Shown here piece by piece: positions 1-5,470 of a stretch of DNA of 8,239 nt. The notes below the pieces were generated by a model. That model ran no database searches and was not told the origin of the DNA. It saw nothing but the letters and a program-made list of their open reading frames with translations. The translations under genes were made by a program, and so were the position numbers. How positions within the stretch are numbered: the first letter of the stretch is position 1; every line of letters starts with the position of its first letter. Source of the stretch: UBA1081 sp045639185 (GTDB taxonomy: Bacteria > Bacillota > Clostridia > Oscillospirales > Acutalibacteraceae); contig JAZUCO010000114.1 in the NCBI GenBank assembly GCA_045639185.1, positions 1 through 8,239 on the forward strand. Reading direction: 5' to 3'.

Positions 1-287
1 GCCTTGACACAATCACCGAGATCATCAGGGATAATCTGTCCGTTTGCAACCTTACGTATGAATACATTTTCATCGTTTGTAACGATATTGAGAATGTACT
101 TGCTGAGATTATCTGTATGAGTGTAAAGTTCGTGAACAAAATTGCCGTATCTGCTGACTTTTTCAGCGGTTGAAAGATTTTCCGAATCAAGAAGATTCAT
201 CAAAGCCGCAACAACATCATCTTTTAACAGATTTCTGAACACCGCAACAGAATGAAGTCTTGTTGAGAGAAGATTTATATTTTTCAT
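1..287 (-). CDS. N-terminal fragment of a protein resembling DUF815-type AAA ATPases (cut by window edge)
   Basis: An open frame starts with ATG at 287 and runs without a stop to the window edge, giving 95 complete codons. The protein begins MKNINLLSTRLHSVAVFRNL and continues with a helical, charged sequence including a YGNFVHELYTHTDNLSKYIL stretch and DENVFIRKVANGQ. This resembles, from memory, the N-terminal helical region of DUF815-family ATP-binding proteins common in Clostridia. The Walker motifs that would confirm this would lie further along, outside the window, so the family call is tentative. The start lies only 8 bases after the ilvD stop, so the gene is probably co-transcribed with ilvD, though no function in amino acid synthesis is implied. 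The ribosome binding site is weak: the best match is AAGG about 16 bases upstream, inside the last ilvD codons. That the frame is coding is fairly sure; the function is not. Confidence 0.6.
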   Translation of the reverse strand, partial: MKNINLLSTRLHSVAVFRNLLKDDVVAALMNLLDSENLSTAEKVSRYGNFVHELYTHTDNLSKYILNIVTNDENVFIRKVANGQIIPDDLGDCVK

Positions 288-295
288 ACTTATTA

Positions 296-1957
296 TTAGT
301 CTACCTTAAGAATTGCACCTTTTGAACCGCTCTGAACAAGTGCTGCATAGCGCTTATGGTAACCTGTAAGTTCCTTTGTCTTGGGAACGAATGAAGCCAT
401 TCTTCTGTCGATTTCTTCCTGAGGAACTTTGAGTTCAAGCTTGTTTGCAGGAATATCGATGCTGATGATGTCACCATCTTCTACAATACCGATCATACCG
501 CCTGATGCAGCTTCGGGGGAAACATGACCGATCGCCGCACCTCTTGTAGCACCACTGAAACGACCATCTGTGATAAGAGCAACAGAACTGCCGAGTCCCA
601 TACCTACAATTGCTGATGTGGGATTAAGCATTTCTCTCATACCGGGGCCGCCCTTAGGACCTTCGTAACGGATAACAACCACATCACCGGGTACGATTTT
701 TCCGCCGTTGATAGCTGCCTGAGCATCTTCTTCACAATCAAATACTTTTGCAGGGCCTTCATGACAAAGCATTTCAGGAGCAACAGCTGAACGTTTTACA
801 ACGCTTCCATCGGGAGCCAGGTTACCCTTAAGCACAGCAATTCCGCCTGTTTCACTGAAGGGATTTTCGATGGGTCTGATGATGTCTGTATCTGTATTGA
901 AAGCATTTGCGATGTTTTCACCTACAGTTTTACCTGTAGCTGTAATAATATCTGTATGAAGAAGACCTTTTTTGTTAAGCTCATTCATAACAGCATAAAC
1001 ACCACCGGCTTCATCAAGCTCTTCCATATAGTTTCTGCCTGCAGGAGCAAGGTGGCAAAGATTAGGAGTCTTCTTACTGATATCATTAGCAATATCAAGA
1101 TCTATATCAATGTCGCATTCGTGTGCAATTGCAGGGATATGAAGCATTGTATTTGTTGAGCAACCGAGAGCCATATCAACTGTGAGAGCATTTTCAAATG
1201 CTTCCTTAGTCATAATATCACGAGGCTTGATATCTCTCTTCACGAGTTCCATAATCTTCATACCTGCGTGCTTAGCAAGTTCGATTCTCTGTGAGTAAAC
1301 AGCAGGAATTGTACCGTTACCGCGAAGCCCCATACCGATAGCTTCAGTAAGACAGTTCATTGAGTTAGCTGTGTACATACCTGAGCATGAACCGCATGTA
1401 GGACAAGTCTTGCATTCATATTCGTGAAGCTTTTCGTCTGTAATGTTGCCTGCTGCATGTGCACCAACAGCTTCAAACATGCTTGAAAGACTTGTCTTCT
1501 TGCCGTCAACCTTACCTGCAAGCATAGGACCGCCACTTACAAAAATACAAGGGATATTAAGTCTTGCTGCAGCCATAAGAAGACCGGGGACATTCTTATC
1601 ACAGTTGGGAACCATAACAAGAGCATCAAAACCATGAGCAAGTGCCATAGCTTCTGTTGAGTCGGCAATAAGGTCACGTGTAATAAGTGAGTATTTCATA
1701 CCCTTGTGACCCATTGCGATACCGTCACATACTGCAATTGCAGGAAAAACGATAGGTGTACCGCCTGCTGAAGCAACACCGAGTCTTACAGCATCAACGA
1801 TTTTGTCTATATTTGTGTGACCGGGAACAATCTCATTGTATGAACTTACAATACCGATCATAGGTCTTGAAAGTTCTTCATCAGTAAGTCCAAGTGCATG
1901 ATAAAGTGATCTGTGAGGTGCATTAATAGCACCGTATTTAAGATTATCACTGATCAT
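296..1957 (-). CDS. ilvD: Dihydroxy-acid dehydratase
   Basis: Cytoplasmic Fe-S enzyme that dehydrates 2,3-dihydroxyisovalerate and 2,3-dihydroxy-3-methylvalerate to the 2-oxo acid precursors of valine (and leucine) and isoleucine. At 553 residues it is full length for the IlvD/Edd family. Visible motifs are VCDGIAMGH (C77, D78, a likely Mg ligand), PNCDK (C119, D120 and K121, the lysine expected to be carbamylated), CPTCGSCSGM (C185, C188, C191) and GRFSGATRG at 466-474 with S468 as the likely catalytic base. The segment at residues 45-49 reads PGHTN where the [2Fe-2S] subgroup has a cysteine (PCN), so I infer the oxygen-sensitive [4Fe-4S] type. C182 adds a fourth cysteine at three-residue spacing (182, 185, 188, 191). 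The ATG at 1957 has AAGGAG (1966-1971) 8 bases upstream. It follows ilvC after 96 bases that hold a hairpin and a repeat array, so its expression may be partly uncoupled from ilvC. Confidence 0.97.
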   Translation of the reverse strand: MISDNLKYGAINAPHRSLYHALGLTDEELSRPMIGIVSSYNEIVPGHTNIDKIVDAVRLGVASAGGTPIVFPAIAVCDGIAMGHKGMKYSLITRDLIADSTEAMALAHGFDALVMVPNCDKNVPGLLMAAARLNIPCIFVSGGPMLAGKVDGKKTSLSSMFEAVGAHAAGNITDEKLHEYECKTCPTCGSCSGMYTANSMNCLTEAIGMGLRGNGTIPAVYSQRIELAKHAGMKIMELVKRDIKPRDIMTKEAFENALTVDMALGCSTNTMLHIPAIAHECDIDIDLDIANDISKKTPNLCHLAPAGRNYMEELDEAGGVYAVMNELNKKGLLHTDIITATGKTVGENIANAFNTDTDIIRPIENPFSETGGIAVLKGNLAPDGSVVKRSAVAPEMLCHEGPAKVFDCEEDAQAAINGGKIVPGDVVVIRYEGPKGGPGMREMLNPTSAIVGMGLGSSVALITDGRFSGATRGAAIGHVSPEAASGGMIGIVEDGDIISIDIPANKLELKVPQEEIDRRMASFVPKTKELTGYHKRYAALVQSGSKGAILKVD

Positions 1958-1972
1958 AAATATTTCTCCTTT

Positions 1973-2007
1973 AATTACGAATTACGCATTATAAAATACG
2001 AATTATG
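1973..2007 (+). repeat. Array of five degenerate heptamers, ilvC-ilvD gap
   Basis: Read on the plus strand, 35 bases divide exactly into AATTACG, AATTACG, CATTATA, AAATACG and AATTATG. The first two are identical and the rest are one to three changes away. The array starts one base beyond the ilvD ribosome binding site (1966-1971). An array with the same unit, unit number and length, but inverted, lies in the ilvB leader at 5317-5351. It resembles the short tandem heptamer repeats scattered between genes in some bacteria. The function is unknown. Confidence 0.7.
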
Positions 2008-2011
2008 CAAA

Positions 2012-2041
2012 CTGCACCAACCGAAAAATCGGCTGATGCAG
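2012..2041 (-). terminator. Stem-loop after ilvC, possible weak terminator or mRNA 3'-end stabiliser
   Basis: On the minus strand CTGCATCAGCCGA and TCGGTTGGTGCAG pair over 13 consecutive positions around a TTTT loop, starting 12 bases after the ilvC stop. Two of the 13 pairs are G-U, so the stem is unbroken only in the minus-strand RNA; the plus-strand copy would have two A-C mismatches. This argues for a structure acting in the ilv transcript. Only three U residues follow (UUUGC), so it is a poor intrinsic terminator. It could cause partial termination or protect the ilvBNC mRNA from 3' decay. Confidence 0.6.
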
Positions 2042-2053
2042 GGCCTTTAAATA

Positions 2054-3079
2054 TTAGTTATTGATGAGCTTAGCTTCATCGTTCCAGCTGTAAAGCTTAC
2101 GGATATCTTCACCTACAACTTCTGCGGGATGTTCAGCAGCAAGCTTTCTCATAGCCTTGAAGTGAACCTGTGAACCTGCATCTGACATATCAAGAAGGAA
2201 GTCCTTAGCAAATGTACCGTCCTGAATGTCTGAAAGGATCTTCTTCATAGCCTTCTTTGTTTCTTCTGTGATAACCTTAGGACCTGTGATGTAGTCACCG
2301 TATTCAGCTGTGTTTGAGATTGAATATCTCATACCTGCGAAACCGCTCTGGTAGATAAGGTCAACGATGAGCTTCATTTCATGGATGCATTCAAAGTATG
2401 CGTTTCTGGGGTCATAACCAGCTTCAACAAGTGTTTCAAAACCTGCCTGCATAAGTGCGCAAACACCACCGCAAAGAACAGCCTGTTCACCGAAAAGGTC
2501 TGTTTCTGTTTCTGTACGGAAGTTTGTTTCAAGAACACCTGCACGAGCACCGCCGATACCGAGAGCATATGCAAGACCGATATCCATAGCGTCGCCTGTT
2601 GCATCCTGTTCAATAGCGATAAGACAAGGTACACCCTTACCTGCCTGATATTCACTTCTTACTGTGTGGCCGGGACCCTTAGGAGCTATCATGATAACGT
2701 TAACATCCTTGGGGGGCTTGATGCAGCCGTAGTGAATATTGAAACCGTGAGCAAATGCAAGTGTCTTGCCTGCTGTAAGGTTAGGCTCAATGCTTTCTTT
2801 GTAAAGCTTAGCCTGAAGTTCGTCGTTGATAAGAATCATGATAAGGTCAGCTTTTGCTGCTGCTTCCTTAGCTGTGAAAACTTCGAAGCCCTGAGCTTCT
2901 GCCTTTGCCCAGCTCTTTGAACCTTCGTAAAGACCGATGATAACGTTAACGCCGCTTTCCTTGAGGTTGAGAGCGTGTGCATGCCCCTGTGAGCCGTAAC
3001 CGATGATTGCTACTGTCTTGCCGTTAAGTCTGCCAAGATCGCAGTCCTGCTGATAATATACTTTTGCTGATGTGTTCAT
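2054..3079 (-). CDS. ilvC: Ketol-acid reductoisomerase, class I
   Basis: Converts 2-acetolactate and 2-aceto-2-hydroxybutanoate to dihydroxy acids by Mg-dependent alkyl migration and reduction with a nicotinamide cofactor. At 341 residues it is the short class I form. The Rossmann domain carries GYGSQGHAH (27-35). The active site shows H111 in FAHGFNIHYG, K134 in APKGPGH, the metal ligands D194 and E198 in TDLFGEQAVLCGG, E230 and E234 in FECIHEMKLIVDLIY, and S255 in YSISNTAEYG. The cofactor loop reads GLYEGSKSW (49-57): Y51-E52 replaces the Arg usual in NADPH-using enzymes (GLRxGS), so cofactor preference may be altered. The ATG at 3079 has AAGGAG (3089-3094) 9 bases upstream. ilvN ends 42 bases before it, with no promoter of good quality between them, so the gene is most likely co-transcribed with ilvBN. 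Confidence 0.98.
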   Translation of the reverse strand: MNTSAKVYYQQDCDLGRLNGKTVAIIGYGSQGHAHALNLKESGVNVIIGLYEGSKSWAKAEAQGFEVFTAKEAAAKADLIMILINDELQAKLYKESIEPNLTAGKTLAFAHGFNIHYGCIKPPKDVNVIMIAPKGPGHTVRSEYQAGKGVPCLIAIEQDATGDAMDIGLAYALGIGGARAGVLETNFRTETETDLFGEQAVLCGGVCALMQAGFETLVEAGYDPRNAYFECIHEMKLIVDLIYQSGFAGMRYSISNTAEYGDYITGPKVITEETKKAMKKILSDIQDGTFAKDFLLDMSDAGSQVHFKAMRKLAAEHPAEVVGEDIRKLYSWNDEAKLINN

Positions 3080-3116
3080 TTTTTATATCTCCTTTGAATT
3101 GTTTATAAATTTATGT

Positions 3117-3129
3117 ATGCTTTAAGCAT
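3117..3129. repeat. 13-bp palindrome across the ilvN stop codon
   Basis: ATGCTTTAAGCAT is a perfect inverted repeat of 6+1+6 bases. It covers the ilvN TAA (3122-3124) and its last codons. In RNA it would form a small stem just before the ilvC leader. A 10-bp palindrome, ATAAATTTAT, follows at 3105-3114. Neither has a U tract, so I do not call a terminator. Confidence 0.4.
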
Positions 3130-3628
3130 TTGTTTCATTAAGAATACTTTCATTGCCTCTTCTGAGAGCAACAAGACCTGTACGACAGACTTCGATAATT
3201 CCGAATTCTTCAACAAGATCAATAAAAGCATCAAGTTTTGAAGACTCACCTGTTATTTCAATAATCATAGCTTCTGTGCTGTAATCAACAACTTTTGCTC
3301 TGAAAATATCAACAACACTCATAATGTCCTGTCTGTTGTCCTTGTTATTTTTAATCTTCACAAGAACAAGTTCTCTTGAAACAGATTCACCGTTTTTAAG
3401 CTCTGAAAGACACTCAACGTCGGGCATCTTTGCAAGCTGTCGGATAATCTGATTCTTGACTGCGTCGTCGCCATTGAATGTGACGGTCATTCTTGAATAT
3501 TCAGGGTTTTCTGTTTCGCCAACAGTAAGAGAGTCAATATTAAAGCCTCTTCTTCTGAACATACTTGAAATTCTTGCAAGTACGCCATACTGGTTGCGGA
3601 CGAAAACTGAAAGTACGTGTCTGTCCAT
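3122..3628 (-). CDS. ilvN: Acetohydroxyacid synthase small (regulatory) subunit
   Basis: Regulatory subunit that binds IlvB, raises its activity and confers feedback inhibition by valine. The 168 residues match the usual IlvN/IlvH length. An N-terminal ACT domain covers about residues 4-78 (HVLSVFVRNQYGVLARISSMF, then GFNIDSLTVG and SRMTV). A C-terminal small-subunit domain covers about 80-160 (ELVLVKIK, IFRAKVVDYS, KLDAFIDLVEEFGIIEVCRTGLVAL). N12, G15 and N30 align with E. coli IlvH N11, G14 and N29, positions where substitutions relieve valine inhibition, so valine control is probably retained. E. coli S17 corresponds to A18 here. The start ATG is one base after the ilvB TGA, with AGGT (3636-3639) inside the end of ilvB, so translation is probably coupled to that of its partner, as expected for subunits of one complex. 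Confidence 0.97.
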   Translation of the reverse strand: MDRHVLSVFVRNQYGVLARISSMFRRRGFNIDSLTVGETENPEYSRMTVTFNGDDAVKNQIIRQLAKMPDVECLSELKNGESVSRELVLVKIKNNKDNRQDIMSVVDIFRAKVVDYSTEAMIIEITGESSKLDAFIDLVEEFGIIEVCRTGLVALRRGNESILNETNA

Positions 3629-3629
3629 A

Positions 3630-5300
3630 TCAGTTACCTACCCTTTCAACGATGATGTCATCCATAGAACCGCCTGGCGGAAGCATGGGAAGAACCATTT
3701 CATCTTTATCAATAAAACATTCAATAAATACGGGACCTTCTGCATCAACAGCTTCTTTCATTGTCTTTTCAAAATCAGTCATTTCAGTGCATCTGTAGCC
3801 CTTTATTCCGAAAGCTTCTGCAAGACGGACAAAATCAGTCTTTCTGTCAAGCACTGTATTTGAATAGTGCTGATTGAAGAAAAGATTCTGCCACTGACGA
3901 ACCATTCCGAGAACACCGTTATTCATCATAACGATAACAACAGGAACGTTGTATGAAGCAGCAGTCGCAAGTTCGTTAAGACACATTCCGAAGCTACCGT
4001 CACCTGTGACGAGAATACTCTTACTGCCTACACCGATTGCAGCACCGATTGCAGCACCGAGACCGAAGCCCATTGTACCCAAACCGCCACTGGAAATAAA
4101 CTTGCGGGGCTTTTTGAATTCGCAAAACTGTGCAGTCCACATCTGATGCTGTCCTACGTCTGTAGCAACGGGCATATCATCTGTTTTGCACTTATTGATG
4201 ACCTGTAATATGTTGTAAGGATTCATTTTTTCAGAAACGGGAATATGCGTCTCTTCTTCTGTAATGAAATCCTTTACAGTCTGTATCCATTCGGGGTGTT
4301 GGGCCTTTGCGACACCTTCAATGATCTGACTGAGTGCGAGTTTCAGATCGCTGCAGATACCAAGATCTGCAATAATGTTTTTATCGATTTCAGCTTTATC
4401 CGTATCGATATGAATAATTTTTGCCTGAGGCGCATATTTTGCCTTATTCCCTGTAGCTCTGTCAGAGAATCTTGCACCTACAGTAATTATAAGGTCGGCA
4501 TTATGCTGAGCCATTGATGAAGCATAGTGACCGTGCATACCCTGCATACCAAGGAATCTCTCGTTTGATGTTTCAATTGAAGAAAGTCCCATAAAAGAGC
4601 ATCCGATAACAGCATCAATTTTATCTGCAAGAGCCTTTACTTCGTCACTTGCACCCGATGAAATTGTACCGCCGCCGCAATATATGTAGGGTTTCTTTGC
4701 TTCGTTTATAAGCTTTATCGCACTTTCGAACTTGTGAGCCTTGGGAGGAATCTTATCAAAAGCTTCAGCAACACTTTCAGGCTCGTAATCATACTGAGCA
4801 ATCTGAACATCCTTGGGGATATCGATAAGCACGGGACCGAGTCTGCCTGACTTTGCAAGTCTGAAAGCTTCTCTGATTGTATCAGCGAGATCTTCTACCT
4901 TGCTTACAAAGAAATTATGCTTTGTGACAGGCATTGTGATACCGGTGATATCAACTTCCTGGAAACTGTCTCTGCCGATAAGATCATTTGAAACGTTACC
5001 TGTGATAGCAACCATAGGAACTGAATCAAGGTAAGCAGTTGCAATACCTGTTACAAGGTTTGTTGCACCGGGACCTGATGTTGCGATGCAGACACCGACT
5101 TTACCGGTTGATCTTGCATAACCGTCTGCCGCATGGGAAGCACCCTGCTCGTGAGCAACAAGAATGTGTTTAAGTTCATCCTGATGCTCATATAATCTGT
5201 CATAGATGTGGATAACCTGTCCTCCGGGATAACCGAAAACAACATCGACCTGTTGTTCTATCAATGTTCTGACAAGTATTTCAGCACCTGATATTTTCAT
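3630..5300 (-). CDS. ilvB: Acetohydroxyacid synthase large (catalytic) subunit
   Basis: Thiamine diphosphate enzyme that condenses two pyruvates to 2-acetolactate, or pyruvate with 2-oxobutanoate, the first common step of the pathway. I place the start at the ATG at 5300, giving 556 residues beginning MKISGAEILVRTL. It has GGTG 5 bases upstream and matches the usual N-terminus. An in-frame TTG at 5333 would add 11 residues inside the repeat array and is less likely. Domains in order are ThDP pyrimidine-binding (about 1-165, catalytic E51 in VAHEQGASHAADGYAR, SFQE with Q114, IDIPKDV with K163), central FAD-type (about 190-320) and ThDP pyrophosphate-binding (about 375-530, with GDGSFGMCLNEL from 433 and MMNNGVLGMVRQW ending at W470). 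The C-terminal PMLPPGGSMDD is typical of the biosynthetic, FAD-containing AHAS and not of catabolic AlsS. A promoter and leader lie directly upstream. Confidence 0.97.
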   Translation of the reverse strand: MKISGAEILVRTLIEQQVDVVFGYPGGQVIHIYDRLYEHQDELKHILVAHEQGASHAADGYARSTGKVGVCIATSGPGATNLVTGIATAYLDSVPMVAITGNVSNDLIGRDSFQEVDITGITMPVTKHNFFVSKVEDLADTIREAFRLAKSGRLGPVLIDIPKDVQIAQYDYEPESVAEAFDKIPPKAHKFESAIKLINEAKKPYIYCGGGTISSGASDEVKALADKIDAVIGCSFMGLSSIETSNERFLGMQGMHGHYASSMAQHNADLIITVGARFSDRATGNKAKYAPQAKIIHIDTDKAEIDKNIIADLGICSDLKLALSQIIEGVAKAQHPEWIQTVKDFITEEETHIPVSEKMNPYNILQVINKCKTDDMPVATDVGQHQMWTAQFCEFKKPRKFISSGGLGTMGFGLGAAIGAAIGVGSKSILVTGDGSFGMCLNELATAASYNVPVVIVMMNNGVLGMVRQWQNLFFNQHYSNTVLDRKTDFVRLAEAFGIKGYRCTEMTDFEKTMKEAVDAEGPVFIECFIDKDEMVLPMLPPGGSMDDIIVERVGN

Positions 5301-5305
5301 TTTTT

Positions 5306-5309
5306 CACC
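5306..5309 (-). promoter_or_regulatory. Ribosome binding site deciding the ilvB start
   Basis: GGTG on the minus strand, followed by AAAAA and the ATG at 5300, can pair with the CACC of the 16S rRNA 3' end. It is weaker than the AAGGAG sites of ilvC and ilvD. The alternative TTG start at 5333 has no purine-rich site at a suitable distance, which favours the ATG at 5300. Confidence 0.5.
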
Positions 5310-5316
5310 ACACAAA

Positions 5317-5351
5317 TATAATTCATAATGCAAAATTCACAACTCGTAATT
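5317..5351 (-). repeat. Array of five degenerate heptamers, ilvB leader
   Basis: Read on the minus strand, 35 bases divide exactly into AATTACG, AGTTGTG, AATTTTG, CATTATG and AATTATA. It ends 16 bases before the ilvB ATG and lies inside the predicted 5' untranslated leader. Unit and total length equal those of the array at 1973-2007, in inverted orientation. The pair suggests a repeat family that recurs between genes in this genome. Confidence 0.65.
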
Positions 5352-5358
5352 ATTTTAC

Positions 5359-5371
5359 TGCTGAATCAGCA
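5359..5371. promoter_or_regulatory. 13-bp palindrome in the ilvB leader, possible operator or small hairpin
   Basis: TGCTGAATCAGCA is a perfect inverted repeat (6+1+6) located about 20-30 bases downstream of the predicted transcription start. It could be a binding site for a dimeric regulator, or fold in RNA as a 5-bp stem with a 3-base loop. No U tract follows, so it is not a terminator. The regulator, if any, cannot be named from sequence. Confidence 0.4.
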
Positions 5372-5374
5372 TAT

Positions 5375-5389
5375 AGAATTAAGAAAATT
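5375..5389. promoter_or_regulatory. CodY-box-like sequence at the predicted ilvB transcription start
   Basis: The minus strand reads AATTTTCTTAATTCT. It matches the known CodY box AATTTTCWGAAAATT at 11 of 15 positions, with one half site (AATTTTC) perfect. CodY is the branched-chain-amino-acid and GTP sensor that represses ilv and leu genes in many Firmicutes, and a site overlapping the start of transcription would suit repression. The region is very AT-rich, so a chance match with four mismatches is quite possible. Whether this organism has CodY is unknown from the window. Confidence 0.3.
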
Positions 5390-5396
5390 AAATATT

Positions 5397-5425
5397 ATTA
5401 TAATATAAAACTTATTAAATATCAA
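5397..5425 (-). promoter_or_regulatory. SigA-type promoter for ilvBNCD
   Basis: On the minus strand TTGATA (5420-5425, five of six matches to TTGACA) is followed after exactly 17 bases by a perfect TATAAT (5397-5402). Transcription should begin near 5390, giving a leader of about 90 bases before the ilvB ATG. This is too short for a usual T-box riboswitch. The site lies in the 160-base gap after leuB and implies that ilvBNCD has its own promoter in addition to any read-through from leuCDB. Confidence 0.8.
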
Positions 5426-5433
5426 GATTTTTG

Positions 5434-5470
5434 AAGAACAATTCTTAAAAATTCCAAGAATTAAATTCTT
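5434..5470 (-). repeat. Alternating AAGAATT/AATTCTT arms at the leuB 3' end
   Basis: In transcription order the minus strand carries AAGAATT (5464-5470, in the last leuB codons), AATTCTT (5456-5462), AAGAATT (5440-5446) and TTCTT (5434-5438). Each arm can pair with its neighbour, so 1:2, 2:3 and 3:4 hairpins are mutually exclusive. All stems are AT-rich and weak, and none is followed by a good U tract. The block ends 9 bases upstream of the ilvB -35 box, so it might act as DNA instead, as an upstream binding site. Confidence 0.35.

Noticed and set aside
1988..1993. Perfect TATAAT on the minus strand upstream of ilvD, a possible -10 box
   Set aside because: It is produced by one unit of the heptamer array. 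No acceptable -35 hexamer lies 16-18 bases upstream (TTGCAT is only 11 bases away) and there is no extended -10 TG. I do not call a promoter without transcript data.
2381..2920. 179-codon plus-strand frame opposite ilvC, rich in cysteine
   Set aside because: It lies wholly inside the well-supported ilvC gene on the other strand. Its cysteines come from reading the complement of Ala and Thr codons (GCA, ACA), and it has no recognisable domain.
3456..3863. 135-codon plus-strand frame across the ilvN-ilvB junction
   Set aside because: It is antisense to two conserved genes, with low-complexity Ser/Phe/Lys composition and no family resemblance.
5301..5333. In-frame TTG at 5333 as a longer ilvB start adding 11 residues
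   Set aside because: The extension lies in the repeat array, is not similar to IlvB N-termini, and the ATG at 5300 has a properly spaced GGTG site.
5301..5460. T-box riboswitch or classical leader-peptide attenuator before ilvB
   Set aside because: The leader from the predicted start is only about 90 bases. I see no T-box consensus, no run of Leu/Ile/Val codons of useful length behind a ribosome binding site, and no GC-rich terminator with a U tract.
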